Shown: positions 24,933 through 32,660 of the stretch, piece by piece
Layout of the letters: each line of letters begins with the position of its first letter
Position numbering within the stretch: position 1 is the stretch's first letter
Source of the DNA: Cohnella sp. GbtcB17
GTDB lineage: Bacteria > Bacillota > Bacilli > Paenibacillales > Paenibacillaceae
Assembly (NCBI RefSeq): GCF_019091135.1
Contig: NZ_JAGXJW010000003.1
Coordinates: forward strand, 162,564 to 226,563
Length of the DNA: 64,000 nucleotides
Direction of reading: 5' to 3'
Translations under genes and position numbers: made by a program
Notes under the pieces: model-generated
Told to the model about the DNA's origin: nothing
The model's database searches: none
The model's input: only the letters and a program-made list of their open reading frames with translations

Positions 24933-26849
24933 CTAATCGCTCGCCGATTTGATGAGCTTCATATTGATGACGGTAATGACCAATATGACGGCGAACATGC
25001 TGACGCCGAGCGCCGACGCGTAGCCAAGATCGTTGAACTTCGTAGCGGCATAGTACATTTGCAGCGCGGGAACGTAGGTCGAATCCATGGGACCGCCGCC
25101 CGTGACGATCAAGATCCCGTTGAAGTCCTGGATGATGCCGATCAGGCCAAGAATAATCAGGAACTTGAACTGGCTGGACAGCATCGGCAGATGAATCGAG
25201 CGAATGATCCTCCACAATCCCGCACCGTCCATCTTAGCCGATTCGGTGAGTTCTCCCGGGATGGCCAGCAGGCCCGCATACAGAACAAGCAATTGAAGGA
25301 TACCTACAAACGGAAAACCGATAAAGATCAGCGCCCAGAGCGCCGTATTCGGATCGCCCAACCACCCGTGCGTCCAGGAACCGAGCCCGATCAGCTCCAG
25401 GAAGTTGTTAAACAGTCCCGTGTTCGGATCATAGAAGTTCTGCCATATGAGCAACCCTGCGACCGAGGGAATGACCATCGAAGCCGTAAAGGCCGTCCGC
25501 GAGCCGTACTGGAGCCTTTTGCTTCTCAGGTGGTAGATCAGTTCGGCGACGACAAGCGGAGGAATGAGCGTCTTGATAAGTCCTGTCACGATCAGAATCA
25601 GCAGGTTGCCGAATCCTTTCGTTACATAAGGGTCGTCGATCATGCGCTTGAAGTTGTCCAGACCGATGAAGGTCGTCGTTCCGCCCGGCTGCCACTTGTA
25701 CAGCGAGTGGAACAGTCCCGAGGACGCCGGGAAGTACAAGAACACGAAGAGGAGCAGGAAGCTCGGAGCGAGTCCCACATAAATCCATTTGGCTCGCCAC
25801 ATGTCTTTGAATATCCCCAGCCTATTGCGCTTCTTCATATAAAGCAGGAGCAGCAGAAAGGCCGCAACGACTGCAGCAGCCAACGCCGTCCACAGGATGT
25901 TTTTTAATCTCGCTTCGCTCTCCGCGCTTTTCACGACGCTGCCGACGTCCAGCTTCAGAACTCGGCCGACGTCCGTTCCCGCGTAGAGGGTCTTGCCGTC
26001 CGGGGCGAACTCCACGGCACGTCCAGCCTTGCCTTCCTTCGCTTCCCACAGTTTCTTGCCGCCACGGTTGTAAATATAGAAGTTGCCCGACAGATCCGCA
26101 GCCCCCACAAGCTCGCCGTCCTTCGAAAAGGTAACGGCAGAGACGCTGTCCCGCGTGTCGTAGGCTTTCGCCTTATTCCCATTCGCGTCGAATAGCTCGA
26201 CATGGTCGGCGTTCGTCCCGACGGCCGTGTAGCCGTCGTTCGTCACGGCAATGGAAGCGATCTGACCATCGGCGCCGAACTTGCGCAGAACCTTCCCGTC
26301 CTTCGCGACCAGATGCACATATTGGTCCGCAGTCGCAACGGCGATCCATTCCCCATTCCCGGATATCCTGACCGTCTTCATAACCGTGCCGATCTCGGCC
26401 GTGCCCGTCGTCTCTCCGGTTAGCGCATTCACGAACAACAGATCGTTGCTCCGCTGAATGACGACGGCCAGGACCGAACCGTCGCTCGAGGCCGAGACGC
26501 TCTTCACCTGACGCTTCATATCGACGTCCCAACGAAGGCTGCCTTCGGCATCGTAGGCGTAAAGATGCCGATCGTCCGAAGCAACGTACAAGGTACCGTC
26601 ATTTAGCAGCGAAACGTCGGTGACGACATTTTTCGCCAGCGTCTCATGCAGCAGCTTCCCCTCTTGATTGTAGACATTCGTCTTGGAGCCATGGGTGCCG
26701 ACCGCTAACCGGCTTCCGTCCTCCGAGGCGCTGATGGATGTAATCCCTCCGGCACCTTCGATGGTCCATTCTGAATTCGCAGAGACGGCGCTCGGCACGA
26801 GTCCCAACAGGAGCAACAGCGTCAATAGGATCCAAGGGATTTTTCTCAT
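24933..26849 (-). CDS. Seven-bladed extracytoplasmic propeller fused to a CUT1 ABC permease
   Basis: 638 residues, more than twice the usual permease length. Residues 1-24 are a signal peptide (MRKIPWILLTLLLLLGLVPS). Residues about 25-316 are a WD40/PQQ-like propeller with seven repeats of about 40 residues (for example SISASEDGSRLAVGTH and AVEFAPDGKTLYAGTD). An extra membrane helix follows (about 317-340), then a MalF-type permease (about 350-638) with EAA loop GELTESAKMDGAGLWRI and then SIHLPML. By topology the propeller should be outside the membrane. I chose the ATG at 26849 because AGGAGGAGC lies just upstream; a longer frame to 26960 would run through the hairpin at 26921-26953. The propeller may hold the binding protein, bind glycan or sense it. 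The architecture is unusual. Confidence 0.85.
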   Translation of the reverse strand: MRKIPWILLTLLLLLGLVPSAVSANSEWTIEGAGGITSISASEDGSRLAVGTHGSKTNVYNQEGKLLHETLAKNVVTDVSLLNDGTLYVASDDRHLYAYDAEGSLRWDVDMKRQVKSVSASSDGSVLAVVIQRSNDLLFVNALTGETTGTAEIGTVMKTVRISGNGEWIAVATADQYVHLVAKDGKVLRKFGADGQIASIAVTNDGYTAVGTNADHVELFDANGNKAKAYDTRDSVSAVTFSKDGELVGAADLSGNFYIYNRGGKKLWEAKEGKAGRAVEFAPDGKTLYAGTDVGRVLKLDVGSVVKSAESEARLKNILWTALAAAVVAAFLLLLLYMKKRNRLGIFKDMWRAKWIYVGLAPSFLLLFVFLYFPASSGLFHSLYKWQPGGTTTFIGLDNFKRMIDDPYVTKGFGNLLILIVTGLIKTLIPPLVVAELIYHLRSKRLQYGSRTAFTASMVIPSVAGLLIWQNFYDPNTGLFNNFLELIGLGSWTHGWLGDPNTALWALIFIGFPFVGILQLLVLYAGLLAIPGELTESAKMDGAGLWRIIRSIHLPMLSSQFKFLIILGLIGIIQDFNGILIVTGGGPMDSTYVPALQMYYAATKFNDLGYASALGVSMFAVILVITVINMKLIKSASD

Positions 26850-26920
26850 CGTGCTCCTCCTTGCCTGTGCTTGGCCTTCCATGTTCATAAAAAGGGATGC
26901 TCCTTCGTCAACGTGCAAAC

Positions 26921-26953
26921 TCAACCGCGCAGGCTCGGCGCCTGCGCGGTTGA
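26921..26953 (-). other. Strong intercistronic hairpin after the binding-protein gene
   Basis: TCAACCGCGCAGGC (26921-26934) pairs perfectly with GCCTGCGCGGTTGA (26940-26953). On the transcribed strand only a short TTTGC follows. It lies between the binding-protein and fusion-permease genes, as at 14230-14257 in the other transporter operon, and probably protects the upstream mRNA or attenuates read-through. Confidence 0.8.
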
Positions 26954-26964
26954 AACTCATTGTC

Positions 26965-28602
26965 TTACTTGCGTTCGGGCGGTCTTCTCTCCGGCGTATC
27001 CAGATCGGACAGCTCCTTCTTGCTCTGCTTCAGCATCGGCTCGAGGTACTTGTCGATATTGGCTTGAAGCTCGCTCAGGTATTGCTCCGTCGTAAGCTTG
27101 CCCGCGAAGAAGCGCTGCACGCTGCCGACCCAATCCTGCACGGAAGGCTGGTAATCGTTGATGCCGCGCGCCAGATTGTTGCCCGGGCTCTCATAGCCTT
27201 CTGTATTGCCGATCGGTTCGAAGTTGGCGAACGCGGCGGTCATCTCGGCCGGAAGCGTGATGTCCTTTAGCGCCGGCGCTCCGGAGAGTGACGCGTCCTT
27301 ACTGTTTTGAATGGCTTCGGCATAGACCTTGTACCCTTCGGGACTAGTCAGATACATCATAAAATCCATGCCGAGCGCGTTCTGCTCTGCATCTTTGCTT
27401 ACAAGACCGTAGAAACCGATCGGAATCTGGATCGTGCGGGCCGGGGCGATGACGCCTTCGCCTTCCATCGACGGCATGTTGAAAAATCCATAGTCGAAAG
27501 CCTTGACGCCGCCAGTGGCGCCCGTCTTCGCCTCATCGGCGAAATCCTTCGGCAGCTGCCAGTAGGAAGCGGGCGTAGAGACCATCGTCGCCGCCTTGCC
27601 CGTCAGGAACATCTGGTATGCCTGGTCATCCTTTACGCCGAAGAATCCGTCCGGCGTATAGGAGAACAGCTTCTTCAAGTTATCCGCATAGGCCGTCCAC
27701 GCCGGGTTGCCCGCGATCTTGTACGGTCCCGTCTTGTCTTGTACGGCTTTCCATTGGCGAAGCGGGTTCTTGGTGACGTTGCTGTTTGCATCGTTGAACG
27801 GATCCGTCGGGTCGTACTTCCAAATGCCGTCTACGCTCGGCAAATAGGTGTAATCCTGTTCTTGCGACCGAATGACATTAATATAATCGCGCAAGTATTG
27901 GTCGGCATAGATCCGCACGAGCCAGCCGGCCTGACCGCTCCACATCGAGTTAGCGTCCCCTGCCAGGGCAAGCGGCGTGTAGCCTGCGGCCTTGATCTTG
28001 TCAAAGTCCGCCGTCAGTTCGCTGAAGGTCTTGGGCACTTCCGAAATGCCAATCTTGTCGAAGATCTCCTTGTTGTACATCCAGACGATCTGCACAGATT
28101 CGAAATTCAGATTGTACAAGTGGTCTTCGGTTCCCACGCTATCCAGGTTGATGCCCATCGCGCCGAGATCGAGCGAATCCTTCCAGGGCTTGTTGGTATA
28201 AGGATTCACCTGGTCTAAGTACGGATAATAATCGACGAATTTCTTATCCGCCAACAGGTTCGCCACTTCGTTGTTCGTGACGAGGTCGGCATCCGGCGTC
28301 CCCGCCGCGAACTGGGCAGTCAGCCATTCTTTGTAGTTATCCGCCGGTTTGATGTCGACGTTAACCTTCACGCCGGGATTCTTTTTCATGTAGGCGTCTG
28401 CGACCGCGTTCCAAACGGCGGACGATCCGTTCGAAAGCGAGATGTTAAACGTGCCCGACAGCTGGGAAGCCGCCGATTCGGTCGAGCTTGCGGACGCACT
28501 CGACTCTGGCTCTGCCGCTTTGTTGTTGTTGCTGCATGCCGCCAGCACAGTCGCGGTTAACAGCGCGCTAGCGAGGATAGCCGAGCTTTTTTTAATGTTC
28601 AT
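26965..28602 (-). CDS. Sugar ABC transporter substrate-binding lipoprotein
   Basis: 545 residues from the ATG at 28602, which has GAGAGGAG 6 nt upstream. The lipobox is VLAAC (Cys23), followed by a Ser/Glu/Ala-rich linker. The rest is a family 1 solute-binding fold with long insertions, larger than a typical maltose-binding type, as in oligosaccharide or LplA-like binders. The ending is rich in charged residues (DTPERRPPERK). It is first in the glycan operon under a promoter carrying the AAGTATA-type operator. It should capture an oligosaccharide, possibly rhamnose-containing given the nearby GH78 enzyme (inference). Confidence 0.9.
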   Translation of the reverse strand: MNIKKSSAILASALLTATVLAACSNNNKAAEPESSASASSTESAASQLSGTFNISLSNGSSAVWNAVADAYMKKNPGVKVNVDIKPADNYKEWLTAQFAAGTPDADLVTNNEVANLLADKKFVDYYPYLDQVNPYTNKPWKDSLDLGAMGINLDSVGTEDHLYNLNFESVQIVWMYNKEIFDKIGISEVPKTFSELTADFDKIKAAGYTPLALAGDANSMWSGQAGWLVRIYADQYLRDYINVIRSQEQDYTYLPSVDGIWKYDPTDPFNDANSNVTKNPLRQWKAVQDKTGPYKIAGNPAWTAYADNLKKLFSYTPDGFFGVKDDQAYQMFLTGKAATMVSTPASYWQLPKDFADEAKTGATGGVKAFDYGFFNMPSMEGEGVIAPARTIQIPIGFYGLVSKDAEQNALGMDFMMYLTSPEGYKVYAEAIQNSKDASLSGAPALKDITLPAEMTAAFANFEPIGNTEGYESPGNNLARGINDYQPSVQDWVGSVQRFFAGKLTTEQYLSELQANIDKYLEPMLKQSKKELSDLDTPERRPPERK

Positions 28603-28691
28603 GTCAATCTCCTCTCTCATTTCAAACGTTTTGAAGCGCTGATTTCCCCCATTAAAAGGACTTTCTCGGCAAAGTATTATTATACTAAATT

Positions 28692-28719
28692 AATATACTT
28701 TACTTATCAAAGTATACAA
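28692..28719 (-). promoter_or_regulatory. Promoter and operator of the glycan transporter operon
   Basis: On the minus strand TTGTAT (28719-28714), a 16-nt spacer and TATATT (28697-28692) form a promoter. The dyad TATACTTT-N7-AAAGTATA (28694-28716) fills the spacer and overlaps both boxes. A second partial dyad, AGTAT-N4-ATACT, lies just downstream at 28673-28686. This is the expected layout for repression by the hybrid regulator at 28848-29951. Confidence 0.7.
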
Positions 28720-28773
28720 TAAATTCTCTCCGCCGTGCAATAGCCTTTTTGAAAAGTTGGCGAAAACACAAGA

Positions 28774-28810
28774 AAAGGCTGTCGTCTTGAGCCGACAGCC
28801 TTTCCTTTAA
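28774..28810 (-). terminator. Terminator between the regulator gene and the transporter promoter
   Basis: AAAGGCTGTCG (28774-28784) pairs with CGACAGCCTTT (28793-28803), an 11-bp stem with T-run on the minus strand. It closes the regulator transcript. Confidence 0.85.
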
Positions 28811-28847
28811 TTAACGAATATAAAATCTCTTTTTATTGGTCCGGCCC

Positions 28848-29951
28848 TTACTTCACCACCGGTCCCGTGCTGTTCCGCAGCTTTAAGGTCGGTACGATCT
28901 CATCCTTAAGAAGCTGATTCTGTCCGTCCTTCAATTCAAACAGCAGGATCTCCGCAGCCCGCTGACCGAGCTTCTTCGTATTCTGATTGACGGTGGTAAG
29001 GGGCGGATACGTATACTGGCTCACCTGAATATCGTCAAAACCGATGATGCTGATGTCGTTCGGCACATTCAGCATCATCTTCCTGGCCGCCTCCATCGCA
29101 CCGATTGCCTTGTAGTCGCTTGTGGCAAATACCGCGGTCGGCGGATGATCCAGGCTCATTAATCGCCGAAAGCCATCCGCGCCCATCTCGGTCCGCTCCT
29201 GACTTCCGCTCACAACGGCGACGAGCTCAGGCTCAAACGCGATCTGGTGCTGCGACAGCGCTAATCGGTACCCTTGCAGACGGAGAGAAAACTCCTGATT
29301 CATGTCTAGAACGGAGTTGCCCGTGAGGATGACTCCGATTCGCCTATGCCCCAGTGAAAGCAAATGCTGCGTAGCCAGATAACCCCCGGTCAGGTTGTCC
29401 ACGATCACATACGGGATGCCCAAATGCGGATAATAAAAGTGAACCGTCGCAATCCGCCTGCGCTCTTGCTGCCATTTGCTCAGGCGCATTAGATCGAAGT
29501 CCTCCTGCCCTGTCAGAAGAATGATGCCTGCCTGAGGATCATCGGGAAGCACATAATCTTTGCCGATATTCCAAAGATAGAAGTCGACTCCGTTCTCCTC
29601 GCATACCTCTTTGATCCCGTCGAACATATCGTTAAAGAAAGGATGATTAAAGCTGTCGGTCTGAATCTGGTATACGAAATAAAGGGTGCGAATCGGTTTG
29701 ACGCCGCCTTCCGCGTTCGCTTTCTCTTGAATGAAGCTCCCCTTGCCCCGGATTCGATAGACATATCCTTCCTGCACGAGCTCCGACATCGCCCGGCGGG
29801 ATGTAATCTCGCTCGTGTTATATTCTTTTGCCAGTTCGATTTGCGTGGGCAGCGGATCGTGAGGCTTGAGCTCGCCTCTTTCGATCTTACGCCTGAGATC
29901 GTTCACGATATATTGGTACATGGGCATTTTGTCAAATTTGTCCGTATCCAT
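28848..29951 (-). CDS. GntR-LacI hybrid (AraR-type) transcriptional repressor
   Basis: 367 residues. The N-terminal GntR winged helix (about 10-78) has LPTQIELAKEYNTSEITSRR and the wing RIRGKGSFI. The C-terminal part (about 90-365) is a LacI/periplasmic-binding-type sugar sensor with GGYLATQHLLSLGHRRIGVI and ISIIGFDDIQVSQYTYPPLTTV. This arrangement is that of AraR of Bacillus subtilis, the arabinose repressor. GGGGAG precedes the ATG. The gene's own promoter carries the palindrome TTAAGTATACTTAA, and related sites occur before the transporter operon and the GH78 gene, so it probably controls the whole locus in response to a sugar. The sugar is unknown; rhamnose or an oligosaccharide is a guess from context. 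Confidence 0.9.
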   Translation of the reverse strand: MDTDKFDKMPMYQYIVNDLRRKIERGELKPHDPLPTQIELAKEYNTSEITSRRAMSELVQEGYVYRIRGKGSFIQEKANAEGGVKPIRTLYFVYQIQTDSFNHPFFNDMFDGIKEVCEENGVDFYLWNIGKDYVLPDDPQAGIILLTGQEDFDLMRLSKWQQERRRIATVHFYYPHLGIPYVIVDNLTGGYLATQHLLSLGHRRIGVILTGNSVLDMNQEFSLRLQGYRLALSQHQIAFEPELVAVVSGSQERTEMGADGFRRLMSLDHPPTAVFATSDYKAIGAMEAARKMMLNVPNDISIIGFDDIQVSQYTYPPLTTVNQNTKKLGQRAAEILLFELKDGQNQLLKDEIVPTLKLRNSTGPVVK

Positions 29952-29974
29952 ATGAATCCACTCCCCTGAATGGA

Positions 29975-30006
29975 TTAAGTATACTTAAGCTCGCGATTTT
30001 TCGCAA
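29975..30006 (-). promoter_or_regulatory. Promoter and operator of the hybrid regulator gene
   Basis: On the minus strand TTGCGA (30006-30001), a 17-nt spacer and TATACT (29983-29978). The 14-bp perfect palindrome TTAAGTATACTTAA (29975-29988) covers the -10 box, which indicates autorepression. Confidence 0.75.
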
Positions 30007-30010
30007 CACA

Positions 30011-30048
30011 AAAAGGCGGCTCGCTTCCTTGAGAACCAGCCGCCAAAA
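30011..30048 (-). terminator. Terminator of the GH78 gene
   Basis: GGCGGCT (30015-30021) pairs with AGCCGCC (30038-30044); on the minus strand TTTTTGTG follows. It separates the GH78 transcript from the regulator promoter. Confidence 0.8.
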
Positions 30049-30064
30049 CAAAGGAATTATTACA

Positions 30065-32449
30065 TTATACGGTTGTAATCCAAGCCGCCGCCGCATTCAT
30101 TGCCGGCAGCGTACCTGTAATGCGAACGCCGTCTTCGTTCGCCGAAGCAGTCGCCGACTCTACGCTCGGCGCCGACCAGAAGATCCCTTTCGGCAGTTCC
30201 GCCTGGTAGCTGATCTCTCCATTCGACTGCCGCCCCCACCGGACGCGGATCTCTCCGCGCTTGGTGGGAACGACGCCTTCAGCCCAGTCGATCCCTTGGG
30301 CCGCGATCGGCTGCAGCACGACTCTGTTCGCTCCCATATGGGAGACATCGATGCCCAGCAGCTCTTTGCTTAACAAGTACGTAGGCGAGGCCCCCCATCC
30401 GTGGGACAGGCTGACCGGAATGAAATCCTGAAGATACGTAGGCGTATGGCCCATATATGGACTCGGCGTCGTCGAGAACGGCAGAGAAGGATCGAACGTT
30501 TCCCACCAAGTCGTCGCTCCCCGGTCCAGCATGGCTCCCCAATACGACCGAATAATGCGAATCGCGTCTGTCGCGTAGCCATTGTCAAATAGCGTCTCCA
30601 GCACGATATGGTAGAAGAAGGATCCGCGAATCGGAGGCAGCCTGCCGGCCAAAAACTCGCCCTCGACAAAGGCCATGACCTCGCTCTTCTCCATAATGCC
30701 GGACCAGGCTGCAGCGAAATTCGTCTGCGCGGTGATGCTGGACGATAAACCTTTGTCTGTCCGGCAATCGACGTACATTCCCTTATCCGGCTCCCGGAGC
30801 ATTCTTCGGATCGATGCTTTCGTCCTTTCCGCTCTCTCCTGCAGCTCCTTCCCAAAGCCGGACTCTCCCGCAGTGTCGGCCAGGGACGCTGCCGTCACCA
30901 AAAATTTATAGTAGAAACAGGAGAGCGCCGTCACCCGGTCCTTCCGCTCGATATCGTCCGACCAATCGATGAAACACCACCAGCCGTCGCGGTCCGCCCT
31001 GGCGAACAGCCCGGTTTCGTCCTCCTGGTCGGCGAACCACCTGGCAAGGCGAACGATCGTCGGCCAGATTTCCTCCAAGAAGGACTTGTCATGGCTGTAA
31101 TCGTAATACGCCTTCACGCCAAAAAGCCAATGCGCGCAAAAATCGGGCAGCATAAACGAGTTACGCACGGGGCCGTTGCCCGGAATCGAGCCATCCTCGT
31201 TCTGGATTCGCGCCCCTTGCAAGAGAGACTTGCGAACGAGGGCGGAGTCGTCGGAGACCTGATAGACGACCTTCGCCATAATCACGGCATCTGCGACCCA
31301 CAAAGCCGCCTCGCGGTACGGACAATCCTCGAAGTGATGCTGGCTGTTCACGAACGTCGTATAGCGGCCCGTCTCCCATATTCGGTTTAGCCTCTCGTCG
31401 CTGCAGCGGAACGAGCCCGCCTCCGTAAACGGATAACGCACGAATTCCATCTCTAAGCGTTGAACGCGAAGCGGTACCGGCGTTGCCATCGCCGCCAGCT
31501 TCAGATAACGGAACGCGCGGCGGCCGAACGGTTCGAGGAGATTCTCCCCCGGGCGCAGCAGATACGTATCTGTCAGCGATACCTCCAGCGACTCTCCGCA
31601 ATAAAGTTGAAGGACGCCCCCTTCCGGCGCTTCAACCCTAAGCTTCGGGTAGCCGACCACTTCCGCACCGAAGTCGTAGGTAACCTGCGGAAAGCTCCCC
31701 GGCTTCGAAGCATCCATCGTCAGCGCATTTTCAGGCGAATCCGTCAACACAGCTTCAGCGAACGCAAGCCCGCCAAGAAACGGCTCCGACGAGACGACCG
31801 AAGCAGGTCGGACGAGCGTGCGCCGCAGAAACGGAATCTCGCGCGGCAGCAGCCGCGGCCAGGGAGAGCCCGGTTCCTCCGCTCCGGCGACAACCTCGGC
31901 ATCGGGCCAATCGGAATCGTCGTAATCGATCCGCTCCCAGCCATCCTCCCGAGCGACATCGAAGATCTCCCGGTAGCCGCCCCAGAGATGCAGCCGGCTC
32001 GCGTTCGCCTTCCAACGCGGAGAACGCCTGCACTTCCACTCGGTTCCGCTCGCGATCGTCTGCAACGGCTTCTTGTGCGCCGCTTCGGAATCGTACAGAT
32101 CCAACTGGCAGATGAGCCCGCCGGGTCCTTGAAGCTGATTCGTCACGATTTCTCCCGCACCGAAGTTATTTGCCACGATCGCGAGCACATTCGACCCTCT
32201 GGAGAGGCGGTCCGCAACCTCATACGTGTCGAACGACATCCAAGCCAGGTCCGAGGGGGCAGGGCCCCTTCCCAATTCCTCGCCGTTCAAATAAAGCTTG
32301 TAGGCCTGGTTCGCAGAAATCCGAAGCCTCGCGCGCTTGATTGACGGTCCGACCTCGAAAACCTTTCTAGCCTCTGCGTAGACGTCGTTTAGATCCTTTG
32401 CTCCCGAGACCCATATCCACTTTGCCGTCCATTGTTGTTGTGAACGCAT
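30065..32449 (-). CDS. GH78-type alpha-L-rhamnosidase
   Basis: 794 residues with no signal peptide, so probably cytosolic. An N-terminal beta domain (WTAKWIWVSGA, then SANQAYKLYLNGEELGRGP) is followed by an (alpha/alpha)6 barrel from about 350. The GH78 signature stretch is FEDCPYREAALWVADAVI (Glu in this stretch is the probable acid). GATTWWETFDPSLPFSTTP and SLSHGWGASPTYLLSKELLG near the end match the family's C-terminal blocks. GGGGAG precedes the ATG. The gene carries two AAAGTATATT elements upstream, shared with the transporter operon, so it is likely in the same regulon. It would release rhamnose from imported oligosaccharides; specificity is inferred from the family. Confidence 0.85.
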   Translation of the reverse strand: MRSQQQWTAKWIWVSGAKDLNDVYAEARKVFEVGPSIKRARLRISANQAYKLYLNGEELGRGPAPSDLAWMSFDTYEVADRLSRGSNVLAIVANNFGAGEIVTNQLQGPGGLICQLDLYDSEAAHKKPLQTIASGTEWKCRRSPRWKANASRLHLWGGYREIFDVAREDGWERIDYDDSDWPDAEVVAGAEEPGSPWPRLLPREIPFLRRTLVRPASVVSSEPFLGGLAFAEAVLTDSPENALTMDASKPGSFPQVTYDFGAEVVGYPKLRVEAPEGGVLQLYCGESLEVSLTDTYLLRPGENLLEPFGRRAFRYLKLAAMATPVPLRVQRLEMEFVRYPFTEAGSFRCSDERLNRIWETGRYTTFVNSQHHFEDCPYREAALWVADAVIMAKVVYQVSDDSALVRKSLLQGARIQNEDGSIPGNGPVRNSFMLPDFCAHWLFGVKAYYDYSHDKSFLEEIWPTIVRLARWFADQEDETGLFARADRDGWWCFIDWSDDIERKDRVTALSCFYYKFLVTAASLADTAGESGFGKELQERAERTKASIRRMLREPDKGMYVDCRTDKGLSSSITAQTNFAAAWSGIMEKSEVMAFVEGEFLAGRLPPIRGSFFYHIVLETLFDNGYATDAIRIIRSYWGAMLDRGATTWWETFDPSLPFSTTPSPYMGHTPTYLQDFIPVSLSHGWGASPTYLLSKELLGIDVSHMGANRVVLQPIAAQGIDWAEGVVPTKRGEIRVRWGRQSNGEISYQAELPKGIFWSAPSVESATASANEDGVRITGTLPAMNAAAAWITTV

Positions 32450-32528
32450 GCTCTTCTCCCCGCACTTGATTTGAATGAATGTTCTTTCGTTTATGGCAAA
32501 TATAAAAGTATTCTTTCATTCTTTATAT

Positions 32529-32568
32529 AATATACTTTATTAGAAAATACCACAACTAAATATACTTT
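32529..32568 (-). promoter_or_regulatory. Operator-like elements upstream of the GH78 gene
   Basis: AATATACTTT occurs at 32529-32538 and again at 32559-32568 (plus strand). The identical ten bases occur in the transporter promoter at 28692-28701. A likely minus-strand promoter, TTGTGG-N17-TATTAT, spans the nearer copy. Confidence 0.6.
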
Positions 32569-32585
32569 TTATGCCTGAAACGAAA

Positions 32586-32622
32586 AGCCGCTCCTCCTCC
32601 CATTCAGGGAAGAGAAGCGGCT
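32586..32622 (-). terminator. Terminator of the RHS giant gene
   Basis: AGCCGCT (32586-32592) pairs with AGCGGCT (32616-32622) around an inner TCCC/GGGA pairing. On the minus strand TTTTCGTTTC follows. Confidence 0.8.
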
Positions 32623-32660
32623 CCGTGCCGTCAATGCCGGCAGGGTATGATTGATCCGGC

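Noticed and set aside
26850-26960. N-terminal extension of the propeller-permease gene
   Set aside because: It would translate through a 14-bp hairpin and precede the signal peptide; a strong ribosome-binding site marks the start at 26849.
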